DNA of 40,744 nucleotides, from the NCBI RefSeq assembly GCF_010500865.1, contig NZ_JAAAWN010000032.1, forward strand, positions 1 to 40,744, given 5' to 3'. The notes beneath the pieces were generated by a model. It worked only from the letters and a program-made list of their open reading frames with translations. It made no database searches and was not told the DNA's origin. The position numbers were made by a program, and so were the translations under genes. The stretch comes from Alteromonas profundi. Its GTDB lineage: Bacteria; Pseudomonadota; Gammaproteobacteria; Enterobacterales; Alteromonadaceae. This document shows positions 8,676 through 16,595 of this stretch, piece after piece (within the stretch, counting starts at the first letter, position 1; each line of letters opens with the position of its first letter).

Positions 8676-10254
8676 CGAATTACTCGAACAGTTGTACTTT
8701 ACCTCTGGCAATAATGCTAAAGCAGCGCTTATCAAAGATTACCTCGCCAGTACCCCTGACCCCGATAGAGGATGGGCTGTAGCCGCGATTGCAGGTGCAC
8801 TCAAATTCGACTTCTTCAAACGTAATACCGTAAAAAAATTGATTACCGAACGAGTGGACGGCGAATTATTTGCCATGAGTTACGATTACGTGGGCGAGGT
8901 TAGCGAAACCGTAGCTCACTTGTGGCCTGATTACGAACCGAGTGTAAAGCTGCCAGCATTAAGCGAGATTATCGATGACTTTATGGGTGTTAGCCGCAAT
9001 AAGGTATCAGGCACATTGGCCAATTATCTATCGATAATGACACCCGCGCAGCGCTGGGCGCTATTGAAGCTAGGAACACGAGGGCTGCGTATTGGCGTGT
9101 CGGCACGATCGATTAAACAAATTTTAGCCGATTACGGCAACAAAGATATTAGCGACATTGAAACGTTATGGCACGGCGTTAAGCCGCCTTATACAAACTT
9201 ACTTCTATGGCTTGAAGACAAAGGCCCTAAACCTGATATTAGCGATGTATTAACCTTCCATCCTGTAATGCTATCCCACCCAATTGAAGAAAAGCATATC
9301 GATGATTTTTGTCCTCACTTGTGGCAAATAGAAAACAAGTATGATGGTATTAGAGTGCAGCTCGCCTGCAACACACAAAAAGCGGAGTCTCAAAAAGCAC
9401 TGTTTTCTCGAACTGGCGACGATATTAGCCATGCCTTCCCCGACTTATTAGAAGCAATATCTGGCAATCTCGTGCTCGACGGTGAATTGCTTGTTATGCA
9501 CAAGGAAAGTATTGATACATTTAACGCACTTCAGCAAAGGTTAAACAAGAAGAAGCCCAGCAATGCGTTAATGAAAACATTCCCCGCAGGTATGATTGTT
9601 TATGATGCGCTGGTTATTGAAGGAATCGATCTTACCTCGCTTCCTTTGGCGGAGCGGCGAAAAAAGTTACAGGATTATTTAACCCAAACCGAAAAGGGAA
9701 TAAACCCTCGTCTGCACTTATCAACAACCCTATTCGCCGCGTCTGCCGATGAATTACGCGCTCTGCATCAAAAGGTATGTCAAAACCGAGCGGTAGAAGG
9801 TCTTATGCTAAAACGTCTCGACAGTTATTACGTGCCCGGACGCCCTAAAGGTAAGTGGTATAAATGGAAGCGTGACGCATTTACCGTAGACGCAGTAATG
9901 ATGTACGCGCAGCGAGGCCACGGTAAGCGCTCTAGTTTCTATTCAGATTATACCTTTGGTGCGTGGCAAGATGACACCCTGCTTCCCATTGGCAAAGCAT
10001 ATTCTGGATTTACTGACGACGAACTTAAGAAACTCGATAACTGGGTACGTCGCAATGCAATAGGCCGCTTCGGCCCTGTCCGCGAAGTGAAAAAAGAACT
10101 GGTATTGGAAGTTGCCTTTGATGCTGTGCATACTTCCAGTCGCCATAAGTCGGGGGTCGCCCTGCGATTTCCGCGCATTCATCGCATAAGGTGGGACAAA
10201 CCGGCAAGCGAGGCAGATACCCTAGAGACAATAGTCTCGCTTATAGACACCTAG
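8662..10254 (+). CDS. ATP-dependent DNA ligase (ligase-associated cluster)
   Basis: A 530-residue ATP-dependent DNA ligase that seals nicks via a lysyl-AMP intermediate. K226 in ENKYDGIRV is the adenylated lysine. Motif III (SRTGDDIS), motif IV (LDGELL), the EGLMLKR motif and the final WYKWKRD motif are all present in order. The N-terminal about 200 residues form the DNA-binding domain of the eukaryote-like ligases, so this is not the short periplasmic-type ligase. ATG 8662 has AAGGAG nine bases upstream and lies inside the end of the exonuclease gene, so translation is probably coupled. The housekeeping ligase of such bacteria is NAD-dependent; this one is presumably for repair. Confidence 0.95.
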   Translation: MEAFSELLEQLYFTSGNNAKAALIKDYLASTPDPDRGWAVAAIAGALKFDFFKRNTVKKLITERVDGELFAMSYDYVGEVSETVAHLWPDYEPSVKLPALSEIIDDFMGVSRNKVSGTLANYLSIMTPAQRWALLKLGTRGLRIGVSARSIKQILADYGNKDISDIETLWHGVKPPYTNLLLWLEDKGPKPDISDVLTFHPVMLSHPIEEKHIDDFCPHLWQIENKYDGIRVQLACNTQKAESQKALFSRTGDDISHAFPDLLEAISGNLVLDGELLVMHKESIDTFNALQQRLNKKKPSNALMKTFPAGMIVYDALVIEGIDLTSLPLAERRKKLQDYLTQTEKGINPRLHLSTTLFAASADELRALHQKVCQNRAVEGLMLKRLDSYYVPGRPKGKWYKWKRDAFTVDAVMMYAQRGHGKRSSFYSDYTFGAWQDDTLLPIGKAYSGFTDDELKKLDNWVRRNAIGRFGPVREVKKELVLEVAFDAVHTSSRHKSGVALRFPRIHRIRWDKPASEADTLETIVSLIDT

Positions 10255-10309
10255 TTTGGGGTTAGTGTAATAGCCGGTGTTACTGCCGCCTTTACCTATC
10301 AGACCCATA

Positions 10310-10340
10310 AAAAAGGAAGACTACATATGCCTTCCTTTTT
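10310..10340. terminator. Bidirectional terminator between ligase and sugar kinase genes
   Basis: A 10-bp A/G-C/T stem, AAAAAGGAAG (10310-10319) with CTTCCTTTTT (10331-10340), has an 11-base loop. T runs on both strands make it work in both directions between the convergent genes. Confidence 0.85.
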
Positions 10341-10370
10341 AATACCACCTGCAAAAAAATGCGGGGGCTG

Positions 10371-11339
10371 TTACTGTGCGATATCGGCCTGGGTAGGAAG
10401 TGCGCTAAATGCACCATACTGGGTTACCGTAAACGCGCCACAGCGAATAGCGAATTCAGTTGCTGCGCTTACATTTTCAAAGCTTTCAACCCAGTGATTA
10501 AACTCATCGGTATCGGCAACCTGCGTAGTAAGATAGTAAAGGAACCCGCCAATAAAAGAGTCGCCCGCTGCGGTAGTATCTTTCACATCCATTTTTGGTG
10601 AAGCAAGAGTGCCACTAAAGCTGCTGGTAATATACTGGATAGGCTCGCCACCGTCGGTAACCAATACCACTTTAACGCCACTTTCTAGCCACTGCTTAAC
10701 TTTCTCTTGTGCATTTTCTTCGCCATACAACTGCGCTAGTTCTTCACGGCTTGCTTTAAGTACTGTTACCTTTTTCGCTACTTCGTCTATACGTCCTGGC
10801 GCGTTATTGGTGTCATCCCAAAAGGCCGGACGATAGTTAATATCAAGGCACACCATCATGTTTTCTTGTTTCGCCTTTTCAAGGATAAACTCAGTGCCTG
10901 GAATAAGCTCAGGACCAGCAATTGAACCAGAGCAAAAATGTAAGATGGTATTTTTATCGCACGGTATTTCTGCAAGGTCGGCCTGACCTATATGTTTATG
11001 TGCAGCATTGTCGACATAAAAATCGAAGGAACGCTCACCATCTGCGTCAAGGTTAACAAACGCAAGGGCAGTATTGCCTTTGTCACAACGCCATACATTA
11101 TCGGTAGCCACCTTATAATGATTTAACATATCGATTAAAAAAGTACCGAAGTTATCTTGGCCTACTTTAGATACCATCGCACTGTTTCCGCCTAGCTGCG
11201 CTACGGCTACAGCCACGTTAGCGGGCGCGCCACCAGCATATGGCTGAAAAGGTTTCATGGTGGGTGTTGTGCCCTCTTTAGGTGCTGCACCCTGACTTAA
11301 CATATCGATTAATACTTCACCTAAACATAAGACTTTCAT
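10371..11339 (-). CDS. PfkB-family sugar kinase, probable fructokinase
   Basis: This is a 322-residue ribokinase-family kinase that uses ATP to phosphorylate a sugar in the cytoplasm. It opens with LCLGEVLIDM, has the substrate motif AGGAPANVAVA at 35-45, and the anion-hole and catalytic motif DTTAAGDSF at 254-262 with catalytic D260. The common form is DTTGAGD, so A replaces the first G. The overall pattern is closest to bacterial fructokinases, but 2-keto-3-deoxygluconate kinases look similar. The ATG is preceded by GAGGTG. It is divergent from a ROK regulator, which probably controls it. No transporter or glycosidase lies nearby to identify the sugar. Confidence 0.85.
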   Translation of the reverse strand: MKVLCLGEVLIDMLSQGAAPKEGTTPTMKPFQPYAGGAPANVAVAVAQLGGNSAMVSKVGQDNFGTFLIDMLNHYKVATDNVWRCDKGNTALAFVNLDADGERSFDFYVDNAAHKHIGQADLAEIPCDKNTILHFCSGSIAGPELIPGTEFILEKAKQENMMVCLDINYRPAFWDDTNNAPGRIDEVAKKVTVLKASREELAQLYGEENAQEKVKQWLESGVKVVLVTDGGEPIQYITSSFSGTLASPKMDVKDTTAAGDSFIGGFLYYLTTQVADTDEFNHWVESFENVSAATEFAIRCGAFTVTQYGAFSALPTQADIAQ

Positions 11340-11689
11340 TTTTCACCTCACCCCTTCAAAGCAGTTTATTGACTAACAAAACGAAGGAGCGATTAGCAAT
11401 GCTTCCAGCTTCATTCGTTAATGAGTCGTTAATTAAATTGGCTATAGTATTTATCAGTAAAACAATTAAATCAACCTTATTGATTTAATAATTTACAACG
11501 TGTTGTACGATTTATAAGAGAAGTCTTTTTAGATAGCTGAAATTTAAAAAGTTATTCTTCTAAGATAACTGAGAGTTCGTTAAAAAGACTAGAGGAAAAT
11601 TCTGACAGATAAATCAGCATGCATGATTATTTAAGGAATTATGGTATAAATGGGCGAATTACAGACCACAAAACTACCCTACATAAGTC
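11340..11689. other. 350-base divergent regulatory region
   Basis: This AT-rich stretch separates the sugar kinase and ROK regulator genes and should hold both promoters. It contains a perfect 10-bp-arm palindrome at 11465-11489, a second inverted repeat at 11522-11590, and a 30-codon open frame at 11399-11488 with a good ribosome binding site. I could not place the promoters with confidence. Confidence 0.7.
11465..11489. promoter_or_regulatory. Operator-like palindrome, probable ROK regulator site
   Basis: ATTAAATCAA (11465-11474) and TTGATTTAAT (11480-11489) are perfect inverted repeats around a 5-base centre. Dimeric ROK regulators such as NagC and Mlc bind AT-rich dyads of about this size. 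Its position between kinase and regulator genes suggests control of one or both. Confidence 0.6.
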
Positions 11690-12847
11690 ATGGCAGAGAG
11701 CGAAACTGAACGACAAAGTACATCCGAATTACTGGACGGACGCAGTCAAAATGAACGCGCGATATTAAAACTTATCCGCCAAGAGAGAGCACTACCAAAA
11801 GCAGAGATTGCCAAACGCAGTGGGCTGTCGGCCCAATCAGCCACCGTTATTATTAATAAACTGGAAAACGATGGGCTAGTAACACGTTTACCAGCTATAC
11901 GGGGCGGCGTAGGACAACCTAAAGTGCCTTTCGGTTTAGCGGCAAATGGGGCCTATGGGGTTGGATTGAAAATTGGACGGCGTAGTTATGATATGTCGTT
12001 GATTGATTTATCTGGCGAGGTGAAAGCCACCTTACATGAGAATATTGCATACCCTACCGTTTCCTCACTACTCACCTTCTCGAAACGTGCATATAGTCTG
12101 CTCTCACAGCAAATCAACGACGCATCTCGGATACGAGGGTTGGGGGTAGCAATGCCCTTTGAAATATGGAATTGGGCGGAAGAAGCGGGGGCCTCTCCTG
12201 ACGCGTTAGCTACATGGCGAAACATTGATATTCAACAAGAGCTTCATCAACAATTACAACTGCCTGTCTTTTTAAGCAATGATGCTACCGCAGCTTGCAG
12301 TGCAGAGATGACATTCGGCAATAGCCCTCGTTTAACCAATTACCTGTACATATTTGTAGGCACCTTTTTAGGCGGTGGCTTGGTGTTAAACGGCCACCTT
12401 TTTACGGGTAAGTCAAAAAACGCAGGCGCTATTGGGTCATTGCCTTTTGTCACTCATAGTGGCGCGAATCAGTTAATCAGCCAGTCTTCCCTATACTTAT
12501 TAGAAAAGGCGCTAAATGAGGCGGGGGAAAACGGCAATAGAATATATGATGATAGCGAATATTGGCCATCCTATGGCAAAGCATTAACCCAATGGGTAGA
12601 CAACGCAGCCACTGGGTTGGCATATGCCGCGCAGTGTGCGTTTACCTTATTGGATCTTGATGGCGTCATCATTGATGGGGCCATGCCTGTTGATGTTAAA
12701 CAACAGCTTCTCACTAAGACACAAAAGGTGCTAATGCAATCCGACTTACGGGGCGTTAGCGTAGGTGAATTAGTATTAGGGAAGGTAGGCAGTAAGGCAC
12801 AATCTATAGGCAGTGCTAACCTACCGCTCATTGCGAATTATTATTAA
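11690..12847 (+). CDS. ROK-family transcriptional regulator
   Basis: A 385-residue sugar-responsive repressor or activator. Residues about 20-72 form a winged helix-turn-helix (KAEIAKRSGLSAQSATVIINK), followed by a ROK kinase-like domain. The domain has the sugar-binding NDAT with D198, the glycine loop GTFLGGG at 224-230 and NAGAIGS at 244-250. The zinc motif CxCGxxGCxE found in NagC, Mlc and many ROK proteins is absent. Such zinc-less ROK regulators are known, but the loss affects how inducer binding is relayed. It is divergent from the PfkB kinase, its likely target, and precedes mmuM by 31 bases. The inducer is probably the kinase's sugar or its phosphate (inference). Confidence 0.88.
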   Translation: MAESETERQSTSELLDGRSQNERAILKLIRQERALPKAEIAKRSGLSAQSATVIINKLENDGLVTRLPAIRGGVGQPKVPFGLAANGAYGVGLKIGRRSYDMSLIDLSGEVKATLHENIAYPTVSSLLTFSKRAYSLLSQQINDASRIRGLGVAMPFEIWNWAEEAGASPDALATWRNIDIQQELHQQLQLPVFLSNDATAACSAEMTFGNSPRLTNYLYIFVGTFLGGGLVLNGHLFTGKSKNAGAIGSLPFVTHSGANQLISQSSLYLLEKALNEAGENGNRIYDDSEYWPSYGKALTQWVDNAATGLAYAAQCAFTLLDLDGVIIDGAMPVDVKQQLLTKTQKVLMQSDLRGVSVGELVLGKVGSKAQSIGSANLPLIANYY

Positions 12848-12878
12848 GCTTTTAGCTTCAAACGAATAGGTTTTTTCA

Positions 12879-13766
12879 TTGAATACGTTATATCCAAAGG
12901 TCCGTATCCTCGATGGTGGAATGGGCCGTGAACTCGAACGCATTGGCGCCCCGTTTAGACAACCCGAATGGTCGGCACTCGCCTTGATTGAAACTCCCGA
13001 CTTAGTCGCCCAAGCTCATCAACATTTTATTGATGCGGGCGCGCGTATTATTACCACCAATACGTATGCCCTGGTGCCATTTCATTTAGGTGAGCAGCGA
13101 TTTGCCACAAGCGCAAAACAGCTGGCACACGTTGCCGCCCAAATAGCGCGAAAATTAGCGGAGAAAAATGGTGTAGAGGTTGCCGGTTGTATTCCCCCCG
13201 CCTTCGGTTCGTACAAACCCGAGTTATTCGACCCTGAAAAAGTCGCCGATATATTGCTGCCGTTAATACAGGGTCAAGAAGCTTTGGTAGACTTCTGGTT
13301 AATTGAAACAGCAGCGTCTTATGACGAAGCATTACACGTGGTTCGCTTGCTAAAAGCACATTCTAACAAGCCTGTATGGTTAGCCTTTACCCTGACTAAT
13401 CGAGATGACTTAGCAAAACCCCTTCGACTTCGATCTGGTGAAACCCTGTCGCAAATAATACCGCTTTTATCCGTGGTAGACGCAGTGCTTTTTAACTGTT
13501 CACAGCCAGAAGAAATGGAGGACGCAATTGCCTATATCCATAAGGCCGCGCCAGCCTTAACTATCGGAGCCTACGCCAATAGTTTTTCGGAAATTAAGCG
13601 TGAGCATAACGCCAATGCACTTTTGTCTTCCTTACGTGAAGATGTGACACCACAAAAGTACCAACAATTTGCAAAACGTTGGCTAGACGCAGGTGCTACG
13701 GTTATTGGAGGCTGTTGTGGTATAGGCCCCGCTCACATAAAAGCGCTCAATGAGCTTATCAAGTAG
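12879..13766 (+). CDS. mmuM: Homocysteine S-methyltransferase, TTG start
   Basis: This 295-residue zinc enzyme transfers a methyl group, typically from S-methylmethionine, to homocysteine to give methionine. It shows the family N-terminus LDGGMGRELER and substrate motif TTNTYA, with zinc cysteines C207 (FNCS) and C279-C280 (IGGCCGIGP). The start is TTG 12879, because the next in-frame ATG would cut off the essential DGGMG loop. The ribosome binding site is weak. It lies 31 bases after the ROK regulator, so it may be read from the same transcript although the functions look unrelated. No S-methylmethionine permease (mmuP) is present in the window, so the methyl donor remains open. Confidence 0.9.
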   Translation: MNTLYPKVRILDGGMGRELERIGAPFRQPEWSALALIETPDLVAQAHQHFIDAGARIITTNTYALVPFHLGEQRFATSAKQLAHVAAQIARKLAEKNGVEVAGCIPPAFGSYKPELFDPEKVADILLPLIQGQEALVDFWLIETAASYDEALHVVRLLKAHSNKPVWLAFTLTNRDDLAKPLRLRSGETLSQIIPLLSVVDAVLFNCSQPEEMEDAIAYIHKAAPALTIGAYANSFSEIKREHNANALLSSLREDVTPQKYQQFAKRWLDAGATVIGGCCGIGPAHIKALNELIK

Positions 13767-13816
13767 CTGCGCACAATTACAACACACTCCACATAGCCAA
13801 AATAACATGCATCGTA

Positions 13817-13848
13817 AAACAAAGAGGCCGTTGAACGCCTCTTTGTTT
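13817..13848. terminator. Bidirectional terminator after mmuM
   Basis: A perfect 12-bp stem, AAACAAAGAGGC (13817-13828) with GCCTCTTTGTTT (13837-13848), has an 8-base loop. It lies between the convergent mmuM and glutathione transferase genes. Confidence 0.85.
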
Positions 13849-13885
13849 CACTCTACGCTGAGTATTATTCTAACTGTTTACCCTA

Positions 13886-14545
13886 TTAACGAGTGACCAC
13901 GTTTTTAGCGCCTTTAATCAGCGCCTCTTTGTCAATCTTATTGGGTACTGCCACGCCGCGCCGCGCCGCCGGCCGGGCTTCTATACTGTTTTTCCAGCGC
14001 TGTAAATGCGCTAGCCCTTCCATACTCACGCCCGACCATTCATAGGTTCTTACCCAACACCAATTGGCCATATCAGCAATGCTGTAATCATCCACTAGGT
14101 ACTCGTGATCTGCTAAGTGCCCATTTAGTACCGTAAATAGCCGGCGCACCTCATTTTGATATCGGTCAATTGCTACGGGGATCTTCTCATCTAAATACCG
14201 ATAAAATACATTCGCTTGCCCCATCATAGGCCCTACACCGCCCATCTGAAACATTAACCATTGCAGCACCTGACTGCGCCGGGTAATTTCGCTTGGCAGG
14301 AACTGCCCGGTTTTTTCGGCCAGATAGATCATAATCGCGCCAGATTCAAACACCACATGATCGTGATTTTCTTTATCTTTGATAACGGGAATTCGTCCGT
14401 TTGGGTTCATCGTCAAAAACGCGTCGGTTTTCTGTTCCCCTTTCATTAAATTTACCGGTTTAACCGTATAGGGTAAGCCCATTTCTTCCAGGGCTACTGA
14501 CGCCTTCCATCCGTTAGGCGTGGCTGCTGTATAGAGTTCTATCAT
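13886..14545 (-). CDS. Glutathione S-transferase, Nu-class (YfcG/YghU-like)
   Basis: A 219-residue cytosolic glutathione transferase. The N-terminal thioredoxin fold begins [14 protein letters not shown], and the TPN signature near the start matches the Nu class (YfcG, YghU), enzymes with disulfide-bond reductase activity. NPNGRIPVI and [19 protein letters not shown] are glutathione-binding elements. The C-terminal helical domain has the conserved [11 protein letters not shown]. Its ATG overlaps the stop codon of the upstream transferase gene by one base (TAATG), so the two are translationally coupled. It probably works in oxidative or electrophile stress. The substrate is not predictable. 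Confidence 0.92.
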   Translation of the reverse strand: MIELYTAATPNGWKASVALEEMGLPYTVKPVNLMKGEQKTDAFLTMNPNGRIPVIKDKENHDHVVFESGAIMIYLAEKTGQFLPSEITRRSQVLQWLMFQMGGVGPMMGQANVFYRYLDEKIPVAIDRYQNEVRRLFTVLNGHLADHEYLVDDYSIADMANWCWVRTYEWSGVSMEGLAHLQRWKNSIEARPAARRGVAVPNKIDKEALIKGAKNVVTR

Positions 14546-15153
14546 TAGGCTTTAGCGCTCTCTCTACTACTTACATTGTCATACCAACGACGCAAATTCT
14601 CTTGCTCGTCTTTAATACGTATCCCCACTACCCGCGCAAAATCAATAGCACATAAGGCGGTGATATCAGCAATAGAAAATGAATCCCCCGCGATAAAGGG
14701 TGTTACCGACAAACGGCGCTCAAGAATGTTAAAATACTTAGAGGCGTTGATCCCTGCTTCTTTACCGTATTCTGGCACCGGCACCATACGATCTTTAAAG
14801 TAGCCGGTTGTATGTTGGAAGCACATACCAACCTGTAGCATTAAGGCAAGTTCAACTTGGCGCTGCCACATAGAAATAACGCCCTTCTCTAATGCAGTTT
14901 CACCCATTAATGAGGGGGAGGGGTGAAGTGCTTCGAAGTAAGTGCAAATCGCATCTGTTTCGGCAATACAGGTACCATCATCGAGCTCGAGAATGGGAAT
15001 TTTACCTAGCGGGTTTTTCGCCCTCATTTGTGCGCTTAAGTTCTCGCCCTTTTGAATATCAACCTGAACATAATCAACATCAATGCCTTTTTCAGCAAGG
15101 AACATCCGTACCCGTCGGGGATTAGGTGCTGTGCGGGTTTCGTAGATTTTCAT
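14545..15153 (-). CDS. Glutathione S-transferase family protein
   Basis: This is a 202-residue glutathione transferase with the thioredoxin-fold start [19 protein letters not shown], the cis-proline motif GKIPIL, ETDAI for glutathione binding, and [10 protein letters not shown] in the helical domain. The usual catalytic Tyr, Ser or Cys cannot be picked out with confidence; the APNP segment takes the TPN-like position. It differs from its partner downstream, so the pair is not a recent duplication. It is the first gene of a two-gene operon (TAATG overlap). The target compound is unknown. Confidence 0.88.
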   Translation of the reverse strand: MKIYETRTAPNPRRVRMFLAEKGIDVDYVQVDIQKGENLSAQMRAKNPLGKIPILELDDGTCIAETDAICTYFEALHPSPSLMGETALEKGVISMWQRQVELALMLQVGMCFQHTTGYFKDRMVPVPEYGKEAGINASKYFNILERRLSVTPFIAGDSFSIADITALCAIDFARVVGIRIKDEQENLRRWYDNVSSRESAKA

Positions 15154-15267
15154 AGTATAACCTTGGCTTTGTCGTCATTCTCAGGGTAGTTCCCACGCTT
15201 GTAAGGTGCAAATCATTAAAATATAGGGGATATATATTCAGCGCTTGAATGGTTATACCTGTGGAAA

Positions 15268-15301
15268 ATCACCAGAAGGGGGGTTACTTCCTCATGGTGA
15301 T
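15268..15301 (-). terminator. Terminator after the ubiG-like gene
   Basis: Read on the minus strand, ATCACCA pairs with TGGTGAT around an inner GAAG/CTTC stem and is followed by TTTT. It begins just two bases past the stop codon of the methyltransferase gene. Confidence 0.5.
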
Positions 15302-15302
15302 A

Positions 15303-16055
15303 TTATGATTTTGCATAACATTGAATATAGTTAACTTGTCTACTGGAAGTTAATTTCCAACGCTGGGTAAACGGATTAAGTTTCATTCCCGTTTGATAGG
15401 TAGAAGTGAATTCGTTGCCCACCCATTGGCTCAGCTCCTTAGGTGTGACAAACTTTCTCCACGCATGGGTGCCAATGGGTAAATAGCGCATAATATACTC
15501 GGCTCCAACTATCGCAACGATATAACTTTTAACTGTACGGTTTAAGGTGGCGAGTACCAATAATCCCCCTGGTTTCACTAACTGAGCACACTGTCTAATT
15601 AGCTGTTTCTGATTGGGAACATGTTCCACTACCTCGGCATTAATAACTACATCAAAGGTTTCGCCATATTCAACAACTTCGCTGGCGAGTTGATGGCGAT
15701 AATCAATATCGAGTTGACTAATATGCGCGTGGCGCTTAGCCACTTCTACGCTTACTGCACTTGCATCAATGCCAGTAACCTGCGCCCCTTTTTTCGCCAA
15801 AGGTTCACTTATAAGGCCGCCGCCACAGCCAATATCTACTACCGATAAAGCTGTAAAAGGTGTAGGGGTTGTTGGGCTAATAGTAAAATGGTGACGAATT
15901 TGCTGCTCTATCACAGTTAACCGTGCACGGTTAAAGTCTAACGCGGTTTTATATTTACCGTTTTCATCCCACCAGCTTTCTGCCAGTGCATCGAAACGGG
16001 CAATCTCTTGGGGAGAAAAATTTAACGGAGGTGTCTTTTCGCTTTTATCTAGCAT
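15303..16055 (-). CDS. ubiG: UbiG-like O-methyltransferase (ubiquinone synthesis)
   Basis: UbiG methylates two hydroxyl groups of ubiquinone precursors using S-adenosylmethionine. The protein follows E. coli UbiG along its length: EIARFDALAESWWDENGKYK near the start, the SAM motif VVDIGCGGGL, EVVEHVPN, QLVKPGGLLVLATLNR, and the membrane-proximal segment IVAIVGAEYIMRYLPIGTH. I chose ATG 16055 (250 residues), which gives an N-terminus of normal length. GTG 16088, with AAAAGG five bases upstream, is a real alternative. The insertion around TISPTTPTPFT is unusual. Many relatives keep ubiG beside gyrA, so a second copy elsewhere is possible. The gene is divergent from the DUF2237 gene. Confidence 0.85.
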   Translation of the reverse strand: MLDKSEKTPPLNFSPQEIARFDALAESWWDENGKYKTALDFNRARLTVIEQQIRHHFTISPTTPTPFTALSVVDIGCGGGLISEPLAKKGAQVTGIDASAVSVEVAKRHAHISQLDIDYRHQLASEVVEYGETFDVVINAEVVEHVPNQKQLIRQCAQLVKPGGLLVLATLNRTVKSYIVAIVGAEYIMRYLPIGTHAWRKFVTPKELSQWVGNEFTSTYQTGMKLNPFTQRWKLTSSRQVNYIQCYAKS

Positions 16056-16197
16056 TGGCTTGCCATGTATGTTGTAGATACAAACCACATTTGCCTTTTT
16101 TGTCTATTGCTGCAATGGTTTATTCAAAGAGTAAAATTCACTAGCGATCGACCAAGACCACACGAATTAATTATACGCTGCAAAGGAGATTATCGTT

Positions 16198-16566
16198 TTG
16201 GCTAATGCAAAAAATGTTTATGGGCGACCATTGCAACTGTGTTGTGGCAACACAGGTTTTACCCGAGAAGGCTTTTGCTATGTGCCTGAGTCAGATAGTG
16301 GTAACCATAGTGTATGTGCTGTAATGAGCGATGAATTCTTGCAGTTCTCATTACGCCAAGGTAACGATCTTATAACCCCGTGGCCCAGCATGCAATTTGC
16401 CGGTTTACTGGCCGGCGATAGGTGGTGCCTGTGCGCAGAGCGATGGCTGCAAGCCTACGCAGCAGGTGTGGCGCCTAAGGTGAGATTAGAGGCCACCCAT
16501 GAAAAGGCTCTCGCGGTGATCCCCCTTGCTATCTTAGAAGCCTACGCGGTAGATAAGCACGGATAA
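16198..16566 (+). CDS. DUF2237 family protein, TTG start
   Basis: A 122-residue protein matching the DUF2237 family, whose hallmark is a set of conserved cysteines and the block GDRWCLCAERW. Here the cysteines are C15, C16, C27, C40, C77 and C79, followed by LEATHEKAL. The start is TTG 16198 with a clear AAAGGAGAT nine bases before it. There is no signal peptide or membrane segment. The function of the family is not established as far as I know; the cysteines suggest metal binding or redox. It stands alone, divergent from ubiG and convergent with the aldehyde dehydrogenase operon. Confidence 0.88.
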   Translation: MANAKNVYGRPLQLCCGNTGFTREGFCYVPESDSGNHSVCAVMSDEFLQFSLRQGNDLITPWPSMQFAGLLAGDRWCLCAERWLQAYAAGVAPKVRLEATHEKALAVIPLAILEAYAVDKHG

Positions 16567-16567
16567 C

Positions 16568-16595
16568 CGCCACGTAGGCCTTGATAACAGTGGCG
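16568..16595. terminator. Weak hairpin between convergent genes
   Basis: CGCCAC (16568-16573) pairs with GTGGCG (16590-16595) around a 16-base loop. On the plus strand it is followed by TTAGTTTT. It is directly next to both stop codons and is only a candidate. Confidence 0.35.
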
